Source of the DNA: Nymphaea colorata
Lineage: Eukaryota; Streptophyta; Magnoliopsida; Nymphaeales; Nymphaeaceae
Length of the DNA stretch: 64,000 nucleotides
Assembly (NCBI RefSeq): GCF_008831285.2
Contig: NC_045149.1
Coordinates: 13,042,629 to 13,106,628 of the forward strand
Direction of reading: 5' to 3'
Shown one piece after another: positions 13,618-61,363 of this stretch. The notes beneath the pieces are model-generated. The model had not been told where the DNA came from. It searched no databases and worked only from the letters and a program-made list of their open reading frames with translations. The translations under genes and the position numbers were made by a program. The first letter of the stretch is position 1, and every line of letters begins with the position of its first letter.

Positions 13618-15400
13618 GTTGTTAACTAAGTGTATTGATGTATTTTTTCTAGACTTAACCTTATTGTTTTATTGTTTCTATAGAATGCATATCAATAAGG
13701 AATGAACAGTATGACTAGTATCATAAACTTGCAAGCGATCATAGTGTAAGCAAGGTTTTTTGTCAGTTGGTTGATTTTGCCAACAAGTTGGGTATTATGG
13801 ATTTGTAACGGTCTGTCACACATTATGAAATTTGTAAATTTTTTGACCTGTAAATAGGGAAGTTCCTTCTTGTAGCACAGATGGAAGTTAAGGTAGCACA
13901 CATGGAAGTTAAGGTAACTCCTAGGTGTACCCCTTGTGAAGAGTGAGTACTATATTCACCTATCTCCTTATTTTGAAATTTTTTGTTTCTTATAAAATCC
14001 CAATAATATTTTCTCTAGGAGGAGAAAACAGACAATTCCTCTAGTATGTTATTTCTTGTTCTTGAATTGCTATTGCAAAACTGTTGCAATAGTGGCACTA
14101 TACATGATCTAATGAAAACTATGTTTTTTTTCCTATATTTCAGGTCTACTTGCTATAGGCTCGATGGTCGAGTTGATGTTGAACAACCTTGCAGACCATA
14201 CCAAGATTTTTTTTTTGTAACTAAACACCTCATCATGTAGAGGATGTTAATTATTGTGATTGATGCTATTCGTTGTTATAAGACACCTCAGAGTTGTCGG
14301 GTTCTTACTACTTGCATCTAATTGTCGTTTCTTATTCAGTTGTTAAAGTGAATTACATTATACCAATGAGTTCGTGCATTTCATTTGCTTACATTTAAAC
14401 ACCAATCACCCAAAATGCTCACTTGAACAGGCTACACACGAGTAAAACAAGGGGACCTTGTCAAATGTTTAAAAGAGCCGCATTGACAAGTACATGGACC
14501 TGCCTTAATGGACAAGGGGAGCTTGTTAATTGCTTAAATGAACTGCATTTTTACGTGTTCATGAAAGGATTGTTGGCACTTCCCCAGTGTCGCCAAATAC
14601 GAGCTCCCAACTATTCCATTCAAAACAATATTTCTGTAAAAAAAATGAAGTCTTATGGCATTGAAATGAGGAACAAAAGGTCGTGATTTTCTTTCAATTT
14701 TAAGGTTTTAGGTCGAACCACTAAGCCATATAGGAACTATTGTCGGGATGAAATCCCAGGTCTTTCAAACGTAAATCACACATGCGCATTTTTTAGCAAC
14801 AAAAAAGGAAAATGATGAACTTGCATGAATGTGTAAGTGAAGTTACTCTCTTTGAAGGTTATTGCCTAGAAACGCATTTTCTGGAGCAGTGAGTTTTCTG
14901 AGGTGACTGCATGGGATGAGGAGATATTGTCTCTCCAGTCAGCTGACAATTTTTCTATCGATCGGTCTTCTCACTTTTTATGTCTCTAATGTCTTGCTCA
15001 GGACTGGCAGATTAGGGAGTCCATCCACTAGTAGCAGCGTTTTATGTTGGGGTGGCTTTCGTATGGAGATCAGAACTTTATGTTCTTTCACTTGGCCCCC
15101 TCTCAAAGGCACCGTTAGACGTTTCACCATTTCATGATTATTAGACATAGGGTTTTTCTTGGTGTTCTTCCTCTTGGCCGCCTCTAAAATGTACCATCAG
15201 ACATTGCTCCAGTCTATGGTTATTAGATATAGGGTTTTTCTTTGTGATGACATTCTTTCAACTTTGACAGCTCATTTCTGTGATTTCTACTATAAGCCTC
15301 TACGTTTCTGTGTCTTGCTACCAGACATTCACCTTTCCTCCCTCTATGTCTCCTGCACGATCACTTTTGAATGGCCCTTCCTACACCAAGAACGCTTAGT
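13618..15400. other. No supportable gene
   Basis: Region between the FRS-like pseudogene and the Gypsy LTR. Two diverged copies of a ~100-bp unit (ttattagayatagggttttt at about 15138 and 15220) are visible. The 107-residue frame at 15159-15482 matches nothing known to me. Confidence 0.45.
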
Positions 15401-18400
15401 TGTCACATCCCAACCTTTTGACCCTCTAACAAATTTTTTTTCTAGACATAAAGCATTGAGGTGTGACGACACAACAATTTAAAAAGAGATGAGTCAAGCA
15501 ATTCAAAACAATGGGGCGAACTTTCATTTATATAACAATTTTGATTCATACAAAATCACATTTATGTGTACTACAAAAATGTCTCAAACCATATAATTGA
15601 TGTCTAACAAAAACAAGACATCAATACAATCAAACCAAGACGCGCCGGCACTACAAAAGAAAACAAAACTCAAAACCTCCCCAGTAGAACGTGAGTAAAG
15701 TCATCTGATCAACCTGCTACCCCTGATCTGCCAAAACCTGAAAAAGAAAACAACTGAAGGCTTAGTCTTCGCAGTATGGCAGCAAGCCAATAAATCCCCC
15801 AAACCCTTTAGGTATGGGCTCAACTATGAGAACAATCATAAACACGATCTATCATCATGTCGTGTCAGGGCTTAGCCACATCATTTGCCAAGAAAACCCC
15901 TAACATAGACCACGACATGTAAAGGCCACTCAAGGGCCACAGTAGCACAATTTCAATCACATGCAAGGCATGCTTAAACATATTATTTCATTCATATCAT
16001 TCACATGCACATCAAACACATGCATCACATTCATATACTTTTCATTTTCATTAACTTTAGTGAATTGACAGTTCCTGTGGATGCAAACACAAGCACGTGC
16101 ACACCACGGGCGGCCTACAGCCAAGAGACAATCTCCGTGGTGGCCCAGAACAATATGGATCCATTCACCCACTGCAGTGGTAGAGCACTCATCCATGGAT
16201 GTGTGAATTCCAAGGAGAGATACTCAGTCTTCCATAAGACACCCAGGTTGGGAAGGCGGGAGCCCAACGCTCCAAGCACAACACATAACAGTACCCTGGG
16301 GCCTTGCACCGCCTGCGCTCCGAATAGGCGAGACCAGTGGCAAAAGCGGAACGTCTCCCAAACACATGGCCATATCTCACTGGCCTCTCATCTCTTATTC
16401 ATTTTTAGTTAATATTATGGAAACACAATCACAAAATGACCAGCTAGCTCATGAGGTTTGTTCACTCCTCGAGTGCACTCATATCTCCAAATGCCTCCAC
16501 ACGATGGCTACACATATAATTTACTTTCTTAGCTAGCCATCATAGCAATACAGTACAACTACCCTCCAATTCATTCATTTGCATCATTGCCCACGGCAAT
16601 GTGCATGCAACAAAACACAACATTCACATCAATTATCACATCAATCACATCTTTGAAAACCTTAGCCAAACCACATAGAGTAGTCTCGATTTGTGATTGC
16701 CTCGTAGCTTTTCTATGCAATTATCATTGTAGGATACTTTCTGATGCACAATTGGGGTCGATGAGACGCTCAACTTGATACCTCACCTCATCTGTTCTAA
16801 ACAATTATCAATTCTAGCATGCACATGCAAATGCGTCACATTTTCAAAACAAACTACTAATAGCCTTTCAAAAACAATTCATATCATGTATCAAATCATG
16901 TGCATGCATACATACATTCATTGACAAAACAATCAATCAATTCACATCACAATCCTAGGATCCCACGATCCTAGGAATACACATTTGCCCCAGGCAGTGA
17001 TTTGCCTGGAATGCCGTCATACTTGTGGCGCATTCACAAAACTCTTCAAAATGCCTCGAGCTTCGAATCTGGTAGCTCAAGGTCGATGGTACGTGCCCGG
17101 TGTACCTACAGACATAAACAAAAGATCAGATTTCTACTAATTAACTTATCGATCCAAACAAATATAAAACAAAATCATTGAGGCACATGTCATCGCCTCA
17201 AGAAGGTGTTGACAGGTAGTGTCAAACTACAAGCCTTCTAATAGGCCACCTCCCAACTTCTTGCCGTTGCCACCAAACGTCAAAACTCAATGCTTCGATC
17301 AATCCATTCTTAACACATTCTTAAATGTTTTATATAGTTAAAGCGTCTTCCTCACAAATACACCCAATTTACATGTTCTTCTCCAACTGACACCGCAATA
17401 CGCCCATTGACAAAAGCTTGTGCCACATGCTCATCAAAACGATTCTAAATTTTCTCACCCACTTCAAATCTCTACCATGCTTCCCTATTGCTTCGAAAAT
17501 TAACCCATCATACTTAAATGATTATTATAGACATGAATCAACGCTTCTCCAACATAATCCTACACTTTCCCCAAAAAGCAAAGTCGCTAACATGCATCCC
17601 AAATCATCAATTCTACCTTCTAGCATGCTCAAACAATAATTATACGTGTTTCAAAGAAAAATATACAATAAAATAGGCTCAATTATACCTTACTCACCCC
17701 AAAACAAGAGTCTAGACTGTTGTAATCCTTCCGGCAGCCACCTCACGAGTTAGAGAGGTCCTCAAACAGCTAAAATCATGCAATGCCGCCACCACAATGC
17801 CTTCTATTCGCTGCTATGAAGAGAAAGATGCAACCCCAAACTGCAATTCCAATCCAACAGCCACAACTAGTGAGAAAAGTAAAACTATGCTCAAGAGGAG
17901 GAGTTCGGCTAATGGATTGATTCTGTTGGGGGAGGCAAGGAACAACGAAGGAGAGGGAAGCTAGGACTGAGAGAGAGAGCACGGGAGCTGTGAGTGGGAG
18001 GAGGCTGGCGGTGTGGAGAGGAAGTGCAGTGAGAGAAGAGGGGGCAAGTAGAGAGGGTTCAGACAGTTGGGGAGAAACGAACAGAGGGAGTAAGAGAGAC
18101 CGTAGAGGGAGGTGCAAGTGAGGAGCACGAGAGAAAAGAGGGAGATGGCCAGAGAGAGGGTGTTGACGGCGAGGGAAAAGTCTATGCAAGGGGGAGGAGG
18201 AGAAGAAGGGCGAGGAAGGAGGAAGAGGCGGAGAGATAGAAAGGCTTACCTGCACCACCGCCGCCACCCTGCACCACCACCGTCTTCTTCTTCTTCTCTG
18301 CGCTGGCACGAGAGGCATCCAGGAGAAAGATGGGGGAGAAGAGGAAAAGGCGAGGGAGAAGGGCTCTCACGTCGGGCGCCCTTCACGCCAATGATTTTGG

Positions 18401-18451
18401 GTCCGGGTCTGGGTCCCGATCTGACCTGCCCAGAAACAGAATAACGTTAGA
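15401..18451 (-). repeat. Long LTR of a Ty3/Gypsy chromovirus (Tekay/Del-like)
   Basis: Begins on the + strand with tgtcacatcccaaccttttg, the complement of a ...gggatgtgaca LTR end, and finishes where the pol tail and its purine-rich tract begin (about 18452). About 3.05 kb, a usual size for Tekay-type LTRs. Contains two adjacent hairpins (tcctaggatc/gatcctagga at 16953-16976 and ccaggca/tgcctgg at 16990-17009). ORFs inside, such as a 180-residue Pro/Ser/Leu-rich minus frame at 17776-18318, are not genes. Confidence 0.65.
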
Positions 18452-18735
18452 TCCTACCTTCCTTAAATAAAATTTCGTCCTCGAAATTTAGATCATACCT
18501 CAATGTAAGAACAGATGCAGGTACTTCTTTCGCATATCCTCCTCAAGTTCCCACGTGCTTTTCTTCAACCCATGGTGTTGCCATTCCACCCTTACTAAAG
18601 GAATTCTCTTCGTACGAAGCACTTGCTCTCTTTGATCCACAATTCTAATAGGTTTTTCTTCCATTGTCAAATCATTTTGCACCTGAATACCTTAAAAATC
18701 AATCACATGTGTAGGATCTGGTACGTACTTTCATA
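18452..18735 (-). pseudogene. Gypsy chromovirus pol tail with chromodomain
   Basis: Minus-strand frame 18500-18682 reads PIRIVDQREQVLRTKRIPLV then VEWQHHGLKKSTWELEEDMR and ends K-Y-L-H-L-F: a chromodomain as found at the C-terminus of chromovirus integrases. The degenerate N-F-E-D-E-I-L-F-K-E-G tail follows towards the LTR. Upstream coding stops at about 18735 (with one in-frame stop), so gag, protease, RT and the integrase core are lost. Chromodomains of this type bind methylated histone H3 and steer insertion to heterochromatin. Confidence 0.88.
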
Positions 18736-20440
18736 GCCTTCTAGATCCGCCCTCCATTCGCTTCCTTTCATTTAATATCCTTCCCTCCATTTGTCCTTTT
18801 CATGGGGTCATGTCTGGACGCTGTGACTTATATTATGTTAGAGACATATTTAGGAGGAGTGCAACAATAGGGTCTCAGGGGTACCTCCTCATCGTTGGAT
18901 TCTACCGCATGCCTTGTGTAGGAGGATGTCCACTTTACTATTTGGCTATGGCACCGACTTTCGTTTCCTATTGGGTAACTCTACTACTCTGTGTATCCAC
19001 TCTCTCCTTACCCCTCTTATTGTGTTGCTATCTTGTATATTTCTTTCTTCTATTTTGTTCTTGTAGTTTTTTCTTGTATCTAGGGGACTTCTTGTCATCA
19101 AATTTTGTTATAAATTTTCATTTTATCAACAATTCTTTTTCTATCTTTCTAATCTATGTTATTATAAATACAAAGGAAGTGTTATCACCTCAAATTTTTC
19201 CAAAAAGATTGTATTTTATTTTTACCCAAACGAAATTTTAAGTTATTTGGATTTAAATTGTCGATCCTCAGCCCAATGCTAGTCCAATTTTAGACCCAAA
19301 ACAAAGTTGTGACTATTCGATCCAAAATGGATCTCTAAACCCATGTCTGAACATAAATAAAAAATTCAAATTCAAAACCCAACTTTAAACGTGAGATTCA
19401 AATCCAAAATCTATCTCCCGGATTTAAATTAAATCCAAAACCCCAAGTCTAGATCCAAATCAAACATTTTAAACTCAAAATCTAAAGCTAAGATAAAAAC
19501 AACAAAATTTGATGTTATTGAGTGTCTTGTGTGCATGCACTGACCTTCTTTTTTTTATGTTTTTTTTTCACGTCAAAATGTGTTTTGAGCTTAATCACTC
19601 ACTAGAATGCATCAACGACCAATTAAAACTAATCCAGATTTAAAACAAGCTGGGCGTCACTCAAAACAAAGTCAACCCTCCCATTTGTAACAAAACCTAT
19701 TTTTATACACATTTTAAAAAAATGGTTTTATGCTTTTTATATGAACATCCCTTATTTATTTATTTATTTATTTTTATTTTATTCTTTTAAAAAAGAAAAG
19801 TCACCCGTCGTGCGGTCACGTGTTGCACAGTCGCACGATGCAAAGTCATGTGATGCGATCACGTGATGCTATAGCGCACGATCGTGTGCTCGGGCGGCCA
19901 ATCGTGGCCCCACACGCGCGCAAATGCATTGAGCAAGGGCCTACACGCTGACAAGCCCCATTTTTAGTATAAAACTACTCTTTTGGGAGGCGGTTTTGGC
20001 TCTCTTAGGTGGACATTAGCGTTGCCCACACCCCAAAATGGTATTTGTAGGGCTAATGGCCAATCCTACTTGGGAAGGGTTTTCGTCCCTTGAAACCCTT
20101 TCTTCCATGGTTATGGTCAGGTACTTTTTTTTTATTTGTTTTCACACAAAAAAAAAAGGTGGATCATCTACGTTTCCATCAATGTATGGTGGAGTGTTAT
20201 CAAAAGCAAAAATTTGAATATTGATTCCTCTAGTATTGTGCAATGATGAGATCTAATACACCCTCAAATACTTGCTCCTTTGTCACGGTGTCCCATAAAT
20301 GTTTCAACTGCTAATGCCCTGAGGCATGGGTTGAATCATAGTGCAACCCATTTATTCCATATATTTCAAGCTATTCTAGACCATCCGAGGAATAAAAGGG
20401 TCTCTTAGATTGAATCTAATTGTTACCTAATCCAATTTTA
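18736..20440. other. Gene-free region upstream of BSK
   Basis: No supportable gene. 19260-19500 is built from degenerate aaatccaaaaccc-like repeats. 19800-19930 is a GC-rich patch with two CACGTG G-boxes and several CGTGTG/CACACG motifs. The 143-residue frame 18810-19241 is hydrophobic but matches nothing I know. Confidence 0.5.
19817..19865. promoter_or_regulatory. Paired G-boxes upstream of BSK
   Basis: CACGTG at 19817-19822 and 19860-19865, the second within palindrome atcacgtgat, with CGTGTG/CACACG nearby (about 19883-19915). G-box and BRRE-type motifs are bound by bZIP/bHLH and BZR factors. It lies about 1 kb before the candidate TATA box and could equally be part of an old repeat. Confidence 0.3.
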
Positions 20441-20452
20441 TAGAATAAAAAT

Positions 20453-20790
20453 GAGGGGCCTTTGACGGCTATCATCAAAATTCTACCTTAGACTAAAATT
20501 GGAATCAAAATTTTAGTTCTAGTTTTGTTTTGTATTTAATAGTATGAATTTTGATTTAATACTTGAAAATGATGTGTTTGATACAAATGAAATTACAATT
20601 TTAAAATAAATGAAACCATCATGACATGTAACCTATTGAAAAACGGAAAAAATTCTATAATTTTGGGATCATAATTCGGCATCATAAATTAGAGTCATAA
20701 TTTAGAATTCGGAATCAAATCTTCTTCCATCAAATATAAGAATTTTAATTTTAGAATCCTACGATTCATGCCTCATCAAACGCTCCGTAA
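20453..20790. mobile_element. Probable AT-rich MITE just upstream of BSK
   Basis: Left end ggggcctttgacgg and right end (reverse complement) ggagcgtttgatga form imperfect inverted ends. The interior is AT-rich with repeated gaatcaaaattt and gaatcataattt-like motifs on both strands. No target duplication fixed by eye. Confidence 0.45.
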
Positions 20791-20845
20791 CATATTAATT
20801 GTTTTACGAATCTTATCTTAAATTGTTGTATATTCATGAAACACA

Positions 20846-20853
20846 TATAAATA
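20846..20853 (+). promoter_or_regulatory. Candidate TATA box of the BSK gene
   Basis: TATAAATA about 2 kb before the start codon. It sits at an abrupt change from AT-rich DNA to a GC- and purine-rich stretch (from about 20900) that looks like a transcribed plant 5' leader. Position-only inference; no transcript evidence. Confidence 0.35.
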
Positions 20854-20879
20854 TATGGATACGATGTTCCGTGTTCATA

Positions 20880-22846
20880 TGATATATTTCATGACAGCAC
20901 TGCTCTGTCTCAGCGCGAAGGACTACAGAAGCAGTAAAGCAAGTTGAGGAGTGCGGAGCGAAAGTGAGAGAAATAGGGTCTCTGCACTCGCCGGTTGGGA
21001 AGAGAAGAGGAGAGAAGAAAGGAGCGGCAATGGCATCTCCTGAATCGTCATTGCTCACCACAAGGGTAAGAGTAGACGGGACGAAGGGCGCGGGGAGCTT
21101 GTTGCTTATTGCTGGGTCGGTCGCCACTCGCTTAAGGCCGTCTGTGCCACGCTCTTTCCTGTCCTGAGGTTTTGAAACCGAGGCCGAAGGGAACCTGAAA
21201 GCAAGAAAACAAACGAAGAAAAGAAGAAGCGAAGAAAAAGGAGAGAGAGGAGAAGGAAAGCGGGACGGCGAAAGGGAGGTGCTTATGAAAGGTTGGTTTC
21301 TTCGACAGTCTCTGTGTCGTTCTCTTCCTCCTACCTGGGGTCTGGTGAAAAAGCTAAACCTCTGACTCCTTTTTCTTTTTTCTCCTTCTCCTCCTCTCTC
21401 TCTGTAAGGAAAATTCTAAGTCCCTTTCCTCTTTGTTGCAGCCTTTCACGCAGATTTCGTTGGGAATTTGAGAGGGAAACAGAGGAATTAGTTTCTCTTT
21501 CCCGGTTTGCTTTTGGAGGTAGTGGGGGTAAGGTGTTGGGAGGGGAACGACTTCGATCTGGAAAGAAATTCGACCAAGTGCAAACATGCCCCTTCCCGAA
21601 TATCTGTCAGGATAAGGTGGAGATAAGCTAAGCCTTCTTGTGGTGAGACTCTTTCTCTCTCTCTCTCTATATATATATATCTCTCTCTTGACGGGCTTCT
21701 GTTCGGTTATGGTAGCTGCTATGCTTCTTAGGTAGTGGGAGCTTGGTTACTGACAAAGCTTGATCTGCATCGGAATCTTGCATGTAGACTAGCGAAATTT
21801 GATTATGAACTGCAAGGGACGTGCTTTATTTACCCAATGTTTAATCTCTCGTCTGGGAAAGCGGCCGAAGCTGAGGTTCTTACCATATGAAGTTTGACCA
21901 GGACAGAGTTTTTCTTTTTTTTTTTTGGTGGTGAATTTTATGTCAAAAACTGAATGAGTCAACTGTTTCTATTAGTTTCTAGGCTGGAGTTTCGATTAGG
22001 TGGAAATCAGCGGCACAATGGCTATAGAACGTCTAGTTTCATGGAAACCAGATGGATTTTGACAAGAGGGTAAAGAAGCTGGAAGCTGTGCGTGGGGTTG
22101 GCACGATTGCTGACCTTGAGAGTAAAAAAGTGGACTTTATGTTTATGTTTTTCCCCTCTGCTGAAATATGTTGTTGAGTGTTGTTTTGTCGTTTGCTTCT
22201 GATTAAATTCTCAGTGGCTTGTGAGATTTGCTGATCAAGAGCTTCATAGTCATCCGGTGTCGATATAGTTAACTCTTTTTGTGTGAATATCTTTTTGGGT
22301 AACTGTTAACTTCGTTCTTTATGGGGAGGAGTGGAGATCTTGATTTGATGGAAGATTCCAGATATTTTTGTGGAATTTACTTATTTGCATTGCAAACTTC
22401 TTCAACACTCAAATTCTCTCTCTCTCTCTCTCTCAAACACACACTCACACTCACTCACACACATTCTGTTTGCAGTAGGTCGTTTCTGTTTGATTGTGGG
22501 TACTGATAGTTAGTTTTGCTTGTCCTTGGTTTGGAGGCAATATTATGGAAAGAAGATGAGCTCCTCCTGTTGCATGGAGTTTCTGATCTGTCGTCGGATC
22601 ATGAATGGGTTTCCTCCATGTTGGAAATGTTTTGAGCAGTGAGAACTTTTCTTCAAGGACATTGTCTTAACTCTTAAGGATTCTAGCTAATGATTGTTTC
22701 AGGTCAGTGCAAAGACTGGAAGAGGAATTCTATTTGAAGGAAGATGAGATCATCATACTTTTTTCTTCTGGAGAGTGGAAGACCTTAAATTTTTTGGATG
22801 GGAACTTCTCTTTTGGATTCATAATCTTTTTATAGATTGTGCAGAG
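20880..22846 (+). other. Probable 5' leader of BSK, with one or more introns
   Basis: About 2 kb without a coding ORF that fits a known family. A purine-rich block (21180-21290) is followed by a pyrimidine-rich block (21300-21440), then (CT)n(TA)n at 21655-21680 and (CT)n(CA)n near 22420-22460, all common in plant leaders. A gtaag donor near 21066 and acceptor-like tttcag/gtgcag at about 22703 and 22844 suggest leader introns. An ATG at 21030 would be an upstream ORF if transcribed. Exon limits cannot be fixed by eye. Confidence 0.4.
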
Positions 22847-59107
<36,261 letters not shown>

Positions 59108-59660
59108 CATCAGAAACTTGGTAGGGTAATTTTTCCGCCCTCCATACTAGTCAATTCCTTCAAAATTTGCTTTACCTACTGTTATGCTTATGGCTGAAAG
59201 AAGCCTGTCTTTTTAAAATAATATTTCTTCTTCTAGGGTCGTCTTCATGATTTGGAGAGTTTGGGCGCCTTTTGCATCCCATGTTGGTGATATTCATATG
59301 ATTCCAGTTGGAGGTTTTGTGATTTCCCCTGCAGAGTGGGTTCTCTTGGGGTTCGTGGTATATTTAACACATTCTGTGATGCTTGTCAAAAAGTTGTAAG
59401 CTTCTGTACAGAAACTTAATTCTTTTTTGATGCGTGTGGAAAAGCAGGAGCACTTTTTGATTTTTTGTATTTTTGCTTCTTTTCGAGAACAAGTGCATTC
59501 AACTGTATTTCTCTTTCCTGAAAGTAGGAAGAGTTTGTATTTTTGGTTCTTTTCGAGAACAAGTGCATTCAACTGTATTTCTCTTTCCTGAAAGTAGGAA
59601 GAGGGTGTGAACCTTCCAATTATGCAGTGGTGATTTTACCTTTGGAATAAACGGTGAAGA
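59108..59660 (+). other. Probable 3' UTR of BSK
   Basis: Non-coding, T-rich stretch after the stop. An AATAAA at 59646-59651 is a candidate polyadenylation signal. A gtaggg...ttctag pair (about 59119-59236) could be a 3' UTR intron. It contains the 70-bp tandem duplication listed separately. Confidence 0.45.
59464..59603 (+). repeat. 70-bp tandem duplication in BSK 3' UTR
   Basis: Two adjacent 70-bp copies (59464-59533 and 59534-59603) that differ at one base (gcttct against ggttct). Both contain ttttcgagaacaagtgcatt. A very recent tandem duplication. Confidence 0.95.
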
Positions 59661-61090
59661 GGTGAATTTTTGTTTGTTTTCTATTTTGCATGAAACCTGG
59701 CTGAATCTTGTGGAGCGTGTTTTTATAGCGTATGTGGGTAACTAGAACAAAGCTCGGACAGAGGAGTGGACTGATCAAAGACCTATCTTGGTAACGTGGG
59801 CATGGTTGAAGTCTTGAAGAATGCCTGTTCGCCAGTTAACGCATGCTTCTTACCAGGGATTTCTATCAAGATCCTTCCTGGGTTTGTGATTTCGCATTCT
59901 GGATTAAAGTTCGACCATCCTGGCACGAGTTTGGAAGACACTTGCCGGGTAGTAAGCGCATGACTTCTATTACTAAAATAACCTCTTTCTGTGTACGACA
60001 AAAAAAGTGGATTCCACATCAAGATAAAAAACATTACAATGAAAGTTTTAGGAAATCCCAACACAGACCACATAGAAAACCTGCCGCAAGGCAAGGTGAG
60101 ATGCTACTTCTATTTACATCCACTACACCCGTGAAAATACCAAAGTCCTCACATGGTGGGAGGATAGATGAAAACCGTGCCTCCATGAGTTCGGTTGGAT
60201 TGGTTATTCCTTCGTTCTCCCGGTTTATGTTCTTGCAGTCTGAACATTTCATCCAATTGAGATTCTCTACTCTCTTTGATGGGTCTCCTCATTGTATGTG
60301 CAAACGTTGGCAGTTCTGACCTTGGGATTGTCTTTTATGTCCAAGTCCAACCGTACTTCTCGACCTACCCACTTTGCATATTAAAAATCTCTCAGGGAAT
60401 TGGAATGTCAATGATTCATATTCGAATCGTTTATACCATTATCAGTGTCAAACTTTTTTTTAGATATGTGTCAAACTTTTTTTTAGATATTCACATATTA
60501 GTATTCAAATTTGGATTCAGATACGAACAAAGAAATGTCATATTTGAATCTGAATTCAAAATTCAATTTCATAATCCAAATCTGATTTCTATATTCAAAT
60601 CTGAATCCAAATTTTAAACTGAATCTGATCGATCTTCAAAATGTAAGAGCATTGGATATAGGATATTTATTTAAAACTAAATGCGATCCGAATCCAAATA
60701 TGAATATGAGTGGATATTTATGTAAATCTGAATTCCAAACTAATTGGAGGTCATTTTTTAAATCCGAGTCTGATCTAATTTTTTAATCTGATATTAGTTT
60801 TTTTTTTCCTATATGACTTTTTGGAACAGCTCAGCCGGACATTCATCCAAATCAAGTACATTGACATCTCTACAAAGGAGAATCGAGAAAGGTTTGTTGC
60901 AGAAGGGAGTGTTGAGAAAGATTGAGGAATCTGCCCATGAATAGAACTTGGCTGAAGAATCAGAAAGCAAGAAAGCGGGGAGGATGGTTTGGAAAGCTTC
61001 TTTGCGAACCTACTGGGTCAGATCAAGCTATGAGGTAGGAGGAAGGTGGTCGACTTTAGTCAAAATCTGGACAGCCTGCTCGATCCTCCT
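59661..61090. other. Intergenic region after BSK
   Basis: No supportable gene. 60400-60800 is composed of degenerate aatctgaatccaaa/aatccgaatccaaa repeats. Frames at 59783-60319 match nothing known. Confidence 0.5.
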
Positions 61091-61363
61091 TCATGGAGGA
61101 ATGAGAATCGGCAAGGACAATGCAGATAGGTTGTTGACCTCAAGAGGATGAGCAGTCTTAGATCCCAGGTGATCAATCTCTATTGCCTGAAATTGATTAG
61201 GCAAATTGGACTTGCCCAACAATTGTGATTTTTCATGTACTGGCCATGTTGACCTCCAACCGTCCATCAAGGGCGGGATGATGGCATCAAAATTTGCAGT
61301 AGACACCTGACATCTATCAGCAAAATGGCTAGTTGAACCACATGAAGGGCAATATTTGTCCAT
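61091..61363 (-). pseudogene. Zinc-knuckle ORF fragment, retroelement-like
   Basis: 90-residue minus frame starting M-D-K-Y, then CPSCGSTSHFADRC, a C-x2-C-x4-H-x4-C knuckle as in gag or LINE ORF1 proteins. The rest has no recognisable domain, and neighbouring frames hold no RT or integrase. Probably the remnant of a retroelement; family unknown. Confidence 0.45.

Noticed and set aside
17776-18318. 180-residue Pro/Ser/Leu-rich minus-strand ORF
   Set aside because: Lies inside the Gypsy LTR in a GA/CT-biased stretch; overlapping long frames occur on the other strand, and no domain is visible.
18810-19241. Hydrophobic 143-residue ORF
   Set aside because: T-rich sequence gives a run of Leu/Phe/Ser; no family resemblance, promoter or neighbouring exon.
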